From Isoetes taiwanensis (taxonomy: Eukaryota; Streptophyta; Lycopodiopsida; Isoetales; Isoetaceae): 64,000 bases of DNA. Shown here piece after piece: positions 1 through 10,688 of this stretch (position 1 is its first letter; every line of letters starts with the position of its first letter). The stretch is taken from NCBI GenBank assembly GCA_021234155.1, contig JAJEKV010000008.1, positions 6,262,945-6,326,944 on the forward strand, written 5' to 3'. A program made the position numbers and the translations under genes. The notes under the pieces are model-generated. The model was given only the letters and a program-made list of their open reading frames with translations, was not told the DNA's origin and made no database searches.

Positions 1-426
1 AACACTGCATTTCTTTGGTAGATCTTTTTTTCTTAACCTCTGTATGATGTTTTATTCCTCTTTATCTTCAGCTTCAGGTTTTTTAATTAAAGGGAATCAC
101 AGACAGATGCATTTGAAGATTGAATTATGTAATGCCATGACATTCAATTAAAGTTTTGGCATGTTGAAACACTTCAACTCCCTGAAGAGTTATGAGCAAT
201 TAATGCATGCAGCAAATTTATATAGTTTCTAGCAGTAACTACCTCAACTCTGGAAGGTCCAGCACGGCCTATACATCGAGAGTCATCTCAATTTAAATAT
301 TGTAACGCACCTTTTGGCAAAGGTAATAAGTTTACAAGGCATTCAAACTATCAGGCTTCTCAGGTTTTATGTTGGAAGTATAATATTCAGTCTTATAATC
401 ACATGTTGATGTACAATCTATGCTAT
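1..426. other. AT-rich stretch with no recognisable gene
   Basis: No open reading frame, splice-framed exon or repeat was recognised here. The sequence is the left host flank of the LINE that begins at 446. Confidence 0.6.
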
Positions 427-445
427 ACATTATGTGGTAAATGTT
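427..445. repeat. Target-site duplication of LINE, left copy
   Basis: The 19 bp acattatgtggtaaatgtt directly abut the T run of the LINE and are repeated exactly at its 5' end. Confidence 0.93.
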
Positions 446-699
446 TTTTTTTTTGAAGAACTGTGTCATCAATATATTAAAAGAATGGTAATGTTACAAA
501 GCAAGTGAGGAGGAAGGAGAACTGCCCCAAAGAGACAGTGATACCTCGACACTCCACAACAAACTCACAAAAAACGCAACTCTCTTTGCATACAAACCGA
601 CCATCACCATCTACAACACCCAAGAAGTCCCGCCAAATGGCAAACTTCCGCTCTACTAATCCCTGAACACCGAAAGCTTTGAAATAGCTTGTACCGAAG

Positions 700-1719
700 T
701 CGAGGAATTAGAGAGGCTTTCTGCTGAATCCCCCTGAAGATCCACAACCGCCCGCCTCCAAATCAGCCACACCAACCAAGCCACGCGACAAATGCAAGGC
801 TTGTTGCCGCAAGAGCGCCAAGCACCGATACACATGAAGCAAAGAATCTGGGCTAGTCAATCTCACATGAAATAGAGCCCTAACCCAATCCCGTGCAGCA
901 CGCAAATGAGGGCATAAAACCGCACAATGCTCCACGCTCACGATGAAGGCCACAACAAGGGGCGAGAGGGCTCACACCCGCCTAAACCCGACTCACAAGG
1001 ACATTCACCCCCCGATACAAGCGGTGCACCACCGCCCACAGAAGCACCCTAACCTTCCGGTGGGGAAGTGAGCTCCATGTCCACGCCCAAACCGAAATTT
1101 CATCGAGAGCCCGGAAGCTGCAGAGACCACTTGCCCGAAGGGGCGGTGTGTCATGAATAGCCAGCACCCCCAACAAGACCGCACAAAACAAGAAGACACA
1201 ACATCCGGATGAACCTTCCAAACCTGCACCACCACATCATCCTGAGGGACTATAGGTATGTGTAGCGGAATACTCCCCGCCACTTGTTCCCAGATAGCCC
1301 GGCCACCGCGCCCCTCGGTAAAGCGAGCTCGAAAGAACTCCCACGGCTAGCTGACCATCCCAATACCAATCCTCCAAGGTGAGCACAAAGAGCTCGCCTC
1401 CAACGGGCCTCAAGTCCCCAGCATGCATGGTGGCAGCCAAGGGCAAGTCTTGCGCAGGGGTAGAGGAACCCACAAGAAAGGAGAAGAGTGGTGATAAACC
1501 GAGGCATAATCTAGCCGGAAGAGCACACGCGACATGATCCCAAGCCCGCAGCACCCCCGTGAGAAAGGGGATGCATGTGGGAAAGGCCGGAGACCATACA
1601 ACAATGCCTGGGGCAACTCCACATGCACGACGGCTTCCCAAATGCCACACAATGGCGAAAAGATCGCAACAACAACAGCAGCACCAGAGAAAGATGCTCC
1701 ATCCTGCGGAATGCTCCAA
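700..1719 (-). pseudogene. LINE C-terminal zf-RVT region, degenerate
   Basis: Minus-strand reading gives fragments such as KVRVLLW, LVSRVxxG and WYWDGQLAxGV, spread over several frames. They match the cleaner copy at 18774-19580, where a zinc-binding C-x2-C then H-x3-C pattern (CPCCGRHRETVEHCLVLC) is intact. The domain is the reverse-transcriptase zinc-binding region at the end of plant L1-type ORF2. Many short overlapping reading frames in this interval are shadows of this decayed sequence. Confidence 0.75.
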
Positions 1720-2090
1720 ACAAACTTGGAGACCAACACCTTACTATGCGGTGCCAAATCCGAATGGCCAAGCCCCCATCCTCCCCCTGGGCGGAGACAC
1801 TTCCACCAAGCCACTTTAACAACCGCCCCTTCATCATCCCGCCCCACACAAAATTTCGAACAATCTTATCCGAGAGCCCTTATCTTACTCTCGGGCTAAC
1901 ATCGCAAGCCGTATATACACATGAGTGCTACAAAGTCTTGACTTGGCAATAGTGATCCTACACGCCATGGACAACTTGCTACCCTTCCACCAATTGAGGT
2001 GTTTTACGCAACCCCCGCAAAAATCTCATCCCACACCCTCCCCATGGAAACATCCCTCCAAAGGGAATACCCAATGACTTAGTACACACA

Positions 2091-2868
2091 TTACACGGAA
2101 GCACCTTCCAAGGGAAGAGAGCCAAACAAGGGGAGGCGGAGTCGGTTGGGCCCATAATGCGAGCACTTACCCCAATTCAAGAATGCCCGAGGCCAAGGAG
2201 AAAGTATCCAAAAACCCTTCACATTCCGCAAATTCCTCTCTTCTGCCACCAAGAAGAGGAAAGTGTCATCGGCAAACTGGTTAATAATCTGCTGGCTACC
2301 ATCCTGCATCCGAAGCCCATCCACCACCCCCTCCTCCACTGCAGCCAAAAACAACTGAGACAGTGCCTCCGCCACAATCGTAAACAAAAACGGTGCCAAA
2401 GGGCACCCCTGACGCACCCCTCTGCCTAAGGAGAAAAGGCGGAGGGTTCGCCTCGCACACCACCGTAGCCCGTGGCTGACCTATGCGGCTTCATGATGAT
2501 CGTCTCGTAAAGCGTGGACCACAGCCCAACGCTAACATCATGGCAGACAAGAACTCCCAACGGACACTATCGTAAGCTTTGGCAAAGTCAAGCTTAAGAT
2601 AGGCAATGCCTTGACCTGTTCTCCTGGCCCAATAAAGGCCCTCATAAGCTGCGGCAACATTAGTCAAAATGTTCCTCCTGGGGACAAACCAGCATCGCAT
2701 CTTACTAATGGAAGAAGTCAACACCGCTTCAACTTCTCCGCCAGGGCTTTCGCAAATAATCTTATACACAGAGGACAACAAGGAGATAGGCCTCCAATCA
2801 TTAATAGTAGAAGGTCGCTTAACCTTAAGAATCAAGGAAATGCATGCGGTATTCAAGATCCCGTCCAT
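2091..2868 (-). pseudogene. LINE reverse transcriptase domain, broken
   Basis: Two minus-strand blocks cover the RT fingers and palm. The upstream block carries NDWRPISLLSSVYKI and the catalytic palm block LDFAKAYDSVRWEFL. The downstream block carries MRQGCPLAPFLF and the active-site box FADD, the L1 equivalent of YxDD. A frameshift separates the blocks near 2420-2490. The order and motifs are those of plant L1-like ORF2. Confidence 0.85.
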
Positions 2869-2974
2869 TTGAGAAGACCTGCAAAGAACTCAAGATACAC
2901 CGGTACCTGGACTCACCAGCCCACTCCCAATAAGTCTGAAAGAACTCCACAGAATGCCATCCAGCCCAGGACAT

Positions 2975-3600
2975 TTATCCTTGGCCATGCACATACATGC
3001 CTCCGCTAAATCCTCTCACGGAGAGCTCTGCTCCCAAGCTCTCACGCCGGTGAGGCGAGAATAGATGGTTTAACAGCCCCCAAAACAAGCTCCTGCATCT
3101 CCTGCTCATAGGGAAGAGTCTTGTTTGTCGCGAAAAACCACGAAAATGAGCATGCACATACCTCTGCAAATCAGCGGGATCCTCCAAAGTCCGGCCATCA
3201 GGCAAAGCAAGGGACGCCATAGATGCTGCATATCGCCGCTGCCTAGCTGCTCGGAAGAACACCGACGAACTTGTGTCCCCCTTCTTCAACCAGGTAAGGG
3301 CCGCCTTCACACGCGCCTCCTGTACTTTAACCTGCTCCAGAGCAACAATACGCTGCAACACTGCATTCTCTCTAATGCCATCGAAGGAAGGCGCCGAATC
3401 TTCTCCAACTCCCGATAGAGACCATGCAACTCCTGCCAGCTCTGCTTCACACCACGCGCCTCCCAAAGACCTTGGCAAAACGCTTCACCCTGGCCAATGC
3501 AGTCACCATACCAGACATACCCTTCAGAGATGAAAAGGTATCAAGCCACAACTCCTGGCGCTGGGCCGAGAAATCTGCATCAGCCAGAAGCCGGGTGTTC
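2975..3600 (-). pseudogene. LINE ORF2 connector between endonuclease and RT
   Basis: The minus-strand protein contains LTWLKKGDTSSSVFFRAA, the conserved 'WLKxGDxNSxFFH' type stretch between endonuclease and RT of plant L1-like elements. It is followed by a linker toward the RT block. The reading frame is interrupted near 3480. The element ends at 3600 against the target duplication. Confidence 0.7.
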
Positions 3601-3619
3601 ACATTATGTGGTAAATGTT
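3601..3619. repeat. Target-site duplication of LINE, right copy
   Basis: Exact second copy of the 19-bp sequence at 427-445. It marks the 5' truncation point of the minus-strand LINE at 3600. Confidence 0.93.
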
Positions 3620-3707
3620 GGGGGTGTCCATTTGCCATTTGTGGATTTGTTCGGCATAGTTAATATTGCTCTACACCTCAAGAAAGTCTCAATGGTTTAT
3701 GTATATA

Positions 3708-3976
3708 ACATAAGGATAACAATAACTTGAAATAAAAAGACAATATATATGATTACCTCTGTTTTGAACATTGGCAACTGCCTATGTGGCACACTAGGGC
3801 TTAAAGGCATTCATATACCCTTACAAAAAAACATAAGGATAACAATAACATGACTTGAAATAAAAAGACATACTTCATGGTCGATATATATGATTACCTC
3901 TGTTTTGAACATTGGCAACTGCCTATCATGTGGTACACTAGGGCTTAAAGGCATTCACACATACCCTTACAAAAAT
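3708..3976. repeat. Two-copy tandem direct repeat (about 120 and 145 bp)
   Basis: The block starting ataaggataacaataac and ending attcatatacccttacaaaaa (3708-3829) is repeated at 3830-3976. The second copy carries small insertions (atgacttg, tacttcatggtcg, atcatg). No coding potential was seen. It looks like a simple local duplication. Confidence 0.85.
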
Positions 3977-4198
3977 CAAGAGTCAATATACAGACCAACA
4001 CACCTACATTCTTACTGTCTTAACCACATGCAATTGCTACCCCCTAGGCTAGCATTCTTAATGTCTTGATTCCCCCTAGACTCATATTCTTATTGTCTTG
4101 AACACATGCAAATGGTATCCCCTACATTATCATGCCGCATCTTCCATACTGGATTTTTTGAGAATGACTAAATTTAAAAGAAGGAACTCCCAACTTAT

Positions 4199-4226
4199 GC
4201 CCAGCAATGCTAGGCACCGTTACTAG
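4199..4226 (+). mobile_element. Helitron-type 3' terminus (hairpin + CTAG)
   Basis: GCCCAGC-AAT-GCTAGGC forms a 7-bp stem (one G:T mismatch) with a 3-nt loop. Seven bases (ACCGTTA) follow, then CTAG and a host T. A hairpin a few bases upstream of CTRR, with insertion between A and T, is the known 3' end of Helitrons. The same structure recurs at 10534-10561 (plus) and 33658-33685 (minus). The 5' TC end was not located, so element length is unknown. Confidence 0.6.
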
Positions 4227-4439
4227 TAGAGGTATAAAATGAGAGGTATTGGTTGATGATTTTGTGTGGCCTAGTAGTATTGAGGGCAATACGTTCCCGA
4301 AATGGCCAGTTTCCTAGATTTAGCCAAAGATTGGGCGAAAGGGCCCCGGAGGGGGCATTTGTTTTGTTTTTTTTTTCTATGGTTGGTGATCGTGGCCATT
4401 TTTTCTCACATCTGTGTATGGCGATAGAGGGCAAGTTCC

Positions 4440-4978
4440 CTCTTCACGGGAGTTGCTAAAAGCAGCCTGACCTTGGCGAGCAGCGAACCCGAGTGTGGTG
4501 TTGTCCTTGCAGCTTCTGTTGTCTTGGGAAGAACTCGATTACAGGTTATCTTGGAAGGTGTAGGTCATCTGTGGAAGGGGCTGCCAGGTAATTGATGGCA
4601 GGAACCCTGAGATGGGAATGCCCATGTCCGATCAAGGCATTCTCGTGCAAGGTCAGTATGTGAAGAGGTTCGTGTGCATATTCAAGAGGGAGTATGTGTT
4701 TGATTCTAGTTTTGTAGCATGTGGATTGCTGGAAGGTTCCTCGGCTTTGCTTTTTGATTGTTTGATGGTTGGATGATTTCTTTCGGAGTCTCTTTTCTCT
4801 ATGCTGGAGATGGTACAGACAGAGCAATTTTTTGCGGTATCAATGAGCTTGCTTGAGAAATATACCGGTTGTGGAACACTGGTGCCAATTGCCCCAATGT
4901 GGGTAGAGACGTGGTTGATGGAGGGCCGAGGAGAATTGGAGGTATACAAATGCCCTCTAGTTTGATGGCAGCAGCATA
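4440..4978 (+). repeat. Dispersed coding-like repeat, copy 1
   Basis: The 3' part (about 4780-4978) reads MVQTEQFFAVSMSLLEKYTG, then the segment VPIAPMWVETW and LMEGRGELEVYKCPL before a stop. A diverged copy lies inverted at about 13720-13925, with the same peptide through WVET. Conservation of the peptide in both copies suggests the C-terminus of a real but unrecognised protein, spread by duplication or transposon capture. Homology ends sharply at gatggcagca in both copies. Confidence 0.45.
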
Positions 4979-6050
4979 ATCGTGAACCCTAAAGGACTTA
5001 TTGTTTGAGTGTTTACTGCTACAGTGATTTATTCGATCTCATTGCTACAGCGTTTTGTAGCTAAAGTAACTCAATGGCCAATAAGGGTTATATAAGGATA
5101 ATGAATAATTAAAGCATGGTTTCAATGTTATTCAATTGACATTGTCAAATTCTGTCTAGTGATTTCTTCTAGATAATTGTATTTGGCATAGGTGCAACCA
5201 TCTTTATTAAATGTCACATAGAAGCAACATGTAATCATGTAATTATTCCCCAGAATTAAATATGTAACATGTAATCATATTGGAAGGAGGAGAGCATTCT
5301 TAACTTCCACTCGAGATTACCCGAAGGTTTTGTGTATACAATGCAAGATTACGCATTTAATACTTGCTACAACAAGGCCTCTCGAAAGTTGTCTGAACGA
5401 ATTTTATGGAGGATGGACATATGTTGGGTTTTTTAAAGGAAGATTTGCAACCTAAGTACTGGCCGGTAAATGAGACAATTGATGCCTGATGTATGAATAC
5501 CCATGGCAGTCCTGCACGACTACAACAAATCCAACGTGGGCATACTCGTGGAACTGACATCTAGACTTTTGATCTTTAAGGCCCAAAGGCCAAAAGGCTC
5601 AATATGATAAAAAACGCATGTTGCTATTAGAGGTAGAAGGTTGGCTAAATAATATTATGCCATGCATGAATTTAAATAGGTCGCAATGGTATTCGGCAGC
5701 TGGGCGAAAAATATGTAAGCAAATCGAAGCAGATGAGAACCACACGGTTCCAAAAGTATAGAATTGAACCCGATCGAGATTGCTGCTTCGAAATTTAACA
5801 AGGGAATTTAATCTGAATGCTAGGTGCTAGAAGATCTGATCAGCCATTATTCATTTTGGGTCAATCCCAAATGAATAGTGGATCATTGTAAACCATTGAA
5901 AGTAATTATTGTGGTATGATATATTGAAGGTCATAACCTTGAAGAAAGTTGCATTTAAAAATTAAGTGAGCTAAGTACTTGATTGCTAGTGCATAAATTG
6001 TCTCGCTAATACTTGTGTGTCAAATTTTCTTCATGTATTATACATGATAT
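4979..6050. other. No recognisable gene; one small hairpin
   Basis: No protein family was recognised in this AT-rich interval. At 5848-5876, TATTCATTTTGGG pairs with CCCAAATGAATA around a 5-nt loop (one extra T), an isolated inverted repeat of unknown meaning. Confidence 0.5.
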
Positions 6051-6079
6051 CAAATCATACCCATACATTTACGCTAGCT

Positions 6080-6119
6080 ACTATAGGCACCCAGTTAACA
6101 TCTATTGGGTGCCTATAGT
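6080..6119. repeat. Perfect 14-bp inverted repeat (hairpin)
   Basis: ACTATAGGCACCCA at 6080-6093 is the exact reverse complement of TGGGTGCCTATAGT at 6106-6119, with a 12-nt loop. Partial copies of the arm follow (gtaggcatctatagtaggcacct, then agctagctact, also present just before the hairpin). This could be the end of a small fold-back element. Confidence 0.8.
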
Positions 6120-6409
6120 AGGCATCTATAGTAGGCACCTAGGAAAAGCTAGCTACTGTAGTTACCATTGTGTGGCACCAACAAACATCATGGAAAAGAT
6201 GATGTGGCCCTCCAATTGGTGACATGGCATGCCAAGTGAGCAAGTCCACGTTTTGACTAGGCCAATAGTGAAAAGATGTACATCTTTGAATTTTCATGGG
6301 GCGATGTTGATGATATGGCTAGATATTGGTGACTTGGACATGATGACTAGGATTTTTGCCAAGAAATATGAAACCCTTTGGAATTTTTAGTAGAGGAGTT
6401 TGGCAGGAG

Positions 6410-6812
6410 ATAGAGCCTAGATGGCATGTTTGAGCCACCTTGGCATGTTGGAGCCTAGGTGGCATGTTGAAGCCACGTGGCATATTTGAGCCACCTTGGC
6501 ATGTTTGGGCCTAGGCGGCATGTAGGAGCCTGCATGGCATGTTTGAGCCACATTGGCATGTTTGAGCCTAGGTGGCATGTTGGAGTCTAGGTGGCATGCT
6601 CCACCTTGGCATGTTGGAGCCTAGGTGGCATGCTGGAGCCCGCGTGGCATGTTTGAGCCTAGATGGCATGTTGGAGCCCGCGTGGCATGTTTGAGCCACC
6701 TTGGCATGTTTGAGCCTAGGTGGCATGTTGGAGCTCAGGTTGCATGTTGGAGCCTAGGTGGCACGTTTGAGCCACCTTGGCATGTTAGAGCCTAGGTGGC
6801 ATGTTGGAGCCA
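6410..6812. repeat. 18-20-bp minisatellite array A
   Basis: About twenty imperfect units of the form tggcatgttKgagcc followed by tagg, acct or cgcg are arranged head to tail. The unit is shared with the 1.3-kb array at 31660-32975. Reading frames across it (repeated LGMLEPRWHVGA-type peptides) follow from the repeat and are not taken as genes. Confidence 0.9.
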
Positions 6813-7497
6813 GTCGACCATGTAGAAACCCAAGTGTTTTGTCGTTCGAGCAGTATAAAGGCTCCAGAATGGAGATTCGACTTCGCCATATCGTCCGGAA
6901 TGTTAAAATTACCCTAGGAACCAAGTTATACGGTCATTTTTGGCAACGAAAGAAACACGAACCCTCTACATGGCAGTATTCTGCAGCCAACTCTTAGGTC
7001 AATTGACTACGAACGTGTGGACATGAGCTACTTTAGCGCTTTTTAGAGAAGGGGTAGTCTTCTGCCCACGAAACTTGGTCTCCAGGGTAATATCGACATT
7101 TTGAGTCCATTGGCAGTGTCAGTTCACAGTTCCAGAGTGGGAGAGTTGCCCGTCCGTGGCCAAGGGCCTTCGGGAAAGGACCTTTGGGGCAAACTGCTTC
7201 CGGAAGGTTTTAAGGGTCCGTCTTCTGGCGTCAACACCCTCCCTCTACATGTTGACATTGTGCAAGATCCTAGTCAAATCTGACTAGGATATGGCCTCCG
7301 AAATGTAAACCCTGTATGTTGCTAGGTTATTGAAGGGTTTACGTTATGGAGGTCAAGTTTTATTCGGTTGCACATGGGACATGATTGAGAAGCTGCAGTT
7401 GAAAATGCCAAGCAATAGGAACTGATGGAAAGGGGTTTGGTTTGGATTTACTCTCTTCCCAGTGTGGAAATTAGAAGTCAAGAGCGCCTTTTGCAAT
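6813..7497. other. No recognisable gene
   Basis: Short plus-strand ORFs exist (for example to 6997 and 7101-7283), but none resembles a known family. The sequence is less AT-rich than its surroundings and could be an old retroelement remnant. This is unproven. Confidence 0.4.
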
Positions 7498-8237
7498 TGC
7501 AAGTTTCCAAGATTTTTTTTTTGAAGGACGCCAGACTTTATTAATAACATTCCAACATAATACATAATATAATGCAGAGACAAGAATAAAAAATCCAGCG
7601 GACAATCAGATCCAACTGAGCAGGGCCACCCGTCTAAGCATGACAATATAATGCAGTTCACACTATTTTCCTCTCCTAGAAAGAGAAGAATAATATATAG
7701 TCATATTTTTAGAAAAGTTACTTCAACCAGGTCGAACTTCCACATTCATAGAATCTTTAATAGCAACTTGATCTGCTCCCTGGTGTCTCAATGCCATTGA
7801 ATCAGGGACATCCACTGTAACAATCGTAGCAGATATTGGAGCTACAGAGTGAACCAGCGCAGATTGAGGAGCCGAGCTATTTTTGCGACATGCAAGTTTC
7901 TTCAGGCGTGGAGTAGACCATCCTTCTTCCAATAATTCTTGCTTCTGAGCAATGTCCTGGAGACGAGAGTGTTGGTCCTCATTAAGAGGGTCTACTGATA
8001 TAGATTGAGATCGAGATGCAATAGAAGAAGGCGATAGTATAGAAATAGCTAAAGAAGGAGGCACAGGGGCTGGTATTACTGGTGGATTAACTAGTGCAGA
8101 GGCAAATGAGGAAGAAGATGGTACAACACGACATTCAAGTGAGGTGGATGCTATATGACATGGGATAGGAGCAGTTGGGGAGGTAGAGACAAAAGTATGT
8201 CTGGACCTGTAAGTAGCGAAATGCAAGTTTCCAAGAT
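7498..8237 (-). mobile_element. Chimeric or internally deleted LINE with target duplication
   Basis: The 16-bp sequence tgcaagtttccaagat flanks the insert at 7498-7513 and 8222-8237. The duplicated segment at 18482-18497 still shows the empty site. A T run (7513-7522) marks the minus-strand poly(A) end. The first 150 bp match the 3' end of the LINE at 24139 (gaaggacgccagactttatt, then aatgcagagacaagaataaa). Upstream of about 7660 no RT or zf-RVT follows. Instead a 167-codon Pro/Ser-rich ORF (8226-7723), with EEGWSTPRLKK near its middle, resembles the end of a LINE ORF1 or gag. The element therefore joins a LINE 3' end to 5'-type sequence with ORF2 missing. Confidence 0.75.
7723..8226 (-). pseudogene. 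ORF1/gag-like fragment inside chimeric LINE
   Basis: A 167-codon open frame rich in Ser, Pro and Ala contains EEGWSTPRLKK, reminiscent of the GW-basic stretch of plant LINE ORF1 or gag-like proteins. It lacks a visible zinc knuckle. Its first codons run into the target duplication, so the true start is missing. The assignment rests mainly on its position inside a LINE insertion. Confidence 0.4.
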
Positions 8238-10370
8238 GTTCAAAAGTAGTATGAAAAGGTGCTTGTCCAGCCTTCTATGCCATTTGATATGGAGATCTCA
8301 GATACCATTGAGGGCACTGTTGATGTACAACAAGCCTGCCCTTTGCCTACTATATTTGGGTTTTTTATTGATAGTCTTGAAAACTAGTTACATGATCATT
8401 GTGAGGGAGGCATAGAGCTTCATGAGTATGCCATTCAGCTTCTTCTATATGCTGATGACCTTGTTCTTTTTGCTCGCACACATGCACATATGCAGCAGGT
8501 ACTTGATCTTCTTGCTATTTTTTGTGACAAAATAGATATGCAAATTAATATGGATAAAACTCGCATTATGATTGTTGGGGCACTTAAACATGCATAGGAA
8601 TTCATATATCAAGGAAGGCTGGTTGAGACATGTGATATAAGTATTTGGATATTGGAAAACTATGGATGATTCCCAAAACCAAAATGATTCTATATAGGAT
8701 GCATATAAACCCTAGGCTAGAGACTGCTTCCTACCTACATGGTAATACATCTTTGGTCTAAAACAACAGTTAAGAGAAAATCACACGTTGGCAAAAATCT
8801 GCTAAAAAATATTAGTGAAAAAAAGAGCATGTTGACAAAGAGAAAAGTGCAAAAAAACCACGTCTGGAATCTTTTTGCTAAAAGTCAACTGTGTCTTCTA
8901 GCAAATTCGGATAAAATGACTACATGAACTTTTGTGCCATTTTAGTGTTGTTTTTGGCATAGAACACCTAAAAACAACTGTGGACCAAAAATTGGGATAA
9001 AATTGCAACATTTTAAGATTTTAAAAAAATGGCTAGCAGAAAAGCTTCAAACAACAGTTCATGCAGATGGGTCAGACTGACATTTCTCAGGTTTCATAGT
9101 CAATCAACTTTGTAGCAATACCCTATTGAATTGATCAAATATCTCCATTGAAGGTTTGCAACAACTATGGGAGAATTGTATATATGTTGGCGTAATCCCC
9201 ATAGGTTCATAATTCCATATGAACTACATCCCATAAGGAGCATTGCAACACAAGATCTAGCTTGCGAACCCACCCTCTCACAAATGTATTATTATCATGT
9301 GATATTATTGAAAAGATACCTAGCATAGTTAGTCAATTTAACATGCAAAACATTGATGACAAATAGTCTCCTAGCCCATTTGCTTTAGCTTATACTTTAG
9401 TTAACGACACTAGTAGAAAGTATCATCCTTTCCATGATCGAGGTACACAAACATGTTGCGCTATTATAGACCTATATAATCATCGACACTTGGAACTTGT
9501 CCAGCTTTGCCCGTCGGTGTAGGACAGTTCATCGGAAATATAGCTCATAAACTTTTGTTTACCTTCCACAGATTGAATATAGACTTAATACCATCTGGAT
9601 GCAAACAATCTTACAGACATGAGAGGGATAACACCCAGGAACTTGGGTTGGCCTGAGATTGTTATAGTAGGATATGAGACCCGAGTTCCAAGGCGTTATC
9701 TGCCACAAAGAAATTATTTTACATGAAGTATTATAGCATAGGTAAGCAAGTCACAAATGTGTCAGCTTGAACTAGGAATAATGCTATTCTAGCTCAAGGA
9801 ACTTAGGCAGAATAGAGATCAACGTGGGAATCTCTGCTTGAATGTAGTTTAGGATGGTTTTTTAATTACACTTATATTGGCAATTGAATAGAATAAACTT
9901 AAACCTAGAAGATTATGTCAAGAGCGTTTATTCTAAAACTCTGTTGTTTTAGCTACGGTGTAGACTTGAGATGACGACGCATGTAAAAGCTGTTGCATCA
10001 TGTGAATTTCAGTGTAGTTGTGGTCGTGTCCAAGATATTATAGTGCTAAATTGTCCACAATATTACAATGCAATGTTCTTCACGACCCATGGGATAAAGA
10101 GCATAATGTTGACCATGCCAATCCTATTGCTTTCTTAAAAGTTAAACTACGCTATCATTTCACAAAATGTCAAACAAAATGAACCTTCATAAGACTATTG
10201 ATGATAATGCTCTATATTTGGCATGTTTCGAACTCCACTTTATCTGCTTATCATCATGGCCTATGCTTCTTCATTCCAATCCCTTGTGAGCCTTTAGCTT
10301 TTAAGATCAACAGAAACTAATACGGACACTAGCAAAGATCATACAATCTCCCAATAATCATGAGATTCGA
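8238..10370. repeat. Duplicated segment, copy A
   Basis: This segment aligns collinearly with 18498-25784 once the later insertions in that copy are removed. Matches include catttgatatggagatctcag, ctaggctagagac, gacatttctcagg, tatatgttggcg and ggcctatgcttcttcattcc. Base differences are scattered through both copies, so the duplication is not recent. It carries the LINE RT fragment at 8240-8600 and otherwise no recognisable gene. Homology stops near 10370 / 25784. Confidence 0.85.
8240..8610 (+). pseudogene. LINE reverse transcriptase fragment (YADD)
   Basis: The plus strand encodes HEYAIQLLLYADDLVLFART, including the YADD catalytic box, followed by HAHMQQVLDLLAIFCDKI. Upstream, PTIFGFFIDSL-type sequence matches the 'LFGLYIDSLE' block of RT domain 5. 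Stops and frameshifts interrupt it. The same fragment in copy B (18301-18636 plus 19588-19870) also preserves the upstream palm region. Confidence 0.75.
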
Positions 10371-10530
10371 AACAGTAAAATGTACAATGAATTTGCCTAA
10401 GGTTGGCAAACTAAGATACTAGCAACATTGTAAATGCCTTTTCAACTTAAAATACTAGCAACAATTTTTGCCCTTTATATTTCTCAACTTATGCACCATC
10501 TTTATTAGTATTTGAACCTCTGCCTGCCAA
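8700..10530. other. No gene recognised outside the duplicated-segment label
   Basis: After the RT fragment, the rest of copy A and the 160 bp beyond it hold only short ORFs in both strands. No splice-framed exon with a recognisable product was found. The sequence is AT-rich and collinear with copy B. Confidence 0.5.
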
Positions 10531-10533
10531 AAA

Positions 10534-10561
10534 GCCTAGCAACGCTAGGCACTTTTTCTAG
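10534..10561 (+). mobile_element. Helitron-type 3' terminus (hairpin + CTAG)
   Basis: GCCTAGC-AAC-GCTAGGC is a perfect 7-bp stem with a 3-nt loop, followed by ACTTTTT, CTAG and a host T. It shares hairpin, spacer and terminus with the minus-strand end at 33658-33685, so both belong to one family. The 5' end was not found. Confidence 0.65.
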
Positions 10562-10688
10562 TCACTTTAATAATTCAACTTAATAATTTCCATTTTGCAT
10601 ACTTGGTTGAAAACATAATATCCTACCATCTCCTTCTAACTTATCGAAAGTTAAGAGACTAAATTACGACAAAAACATATATGAGATC

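Larger units (their letters stand above)
446..3600 (-). mobile_element. 5'-truncated L1-like LINE (zf-RVT type)
   Basis: A non-LTR retrotransposon lies on the minus strand. The poly(A) tail appears as a T run at 444-454, and the 19-bp sequence acattatgtggtaaatgtt flanks the element perfectly at 427-445 and 3601-3619, a typical target-primed insertion. Going 5' to 3' on the minus strand it holds the connector between endonuclease and RT (about 3600-2975), RT (about 2868-2091) and a zf-RVT C-terminal region (about 1720-700). The endonuclease and ORF1 are missing, so reverse transcription stopped early. Stops and frameshifts break every part. The same family recurs at 18637-19587 and, more diverged, at 24139-25099. 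The perfect duplication contrasts with the decayed coding region, which suggests the source copy was already damaged or that indels accumulated quickly. Confidence 0.92.

Noticed and set aside
6410-6812. CRISPR-like appearance of regularly spaced repeats
   Set aside because: Units are directly adjacent with no unique spacers, and the context is a plant nuclear genome.
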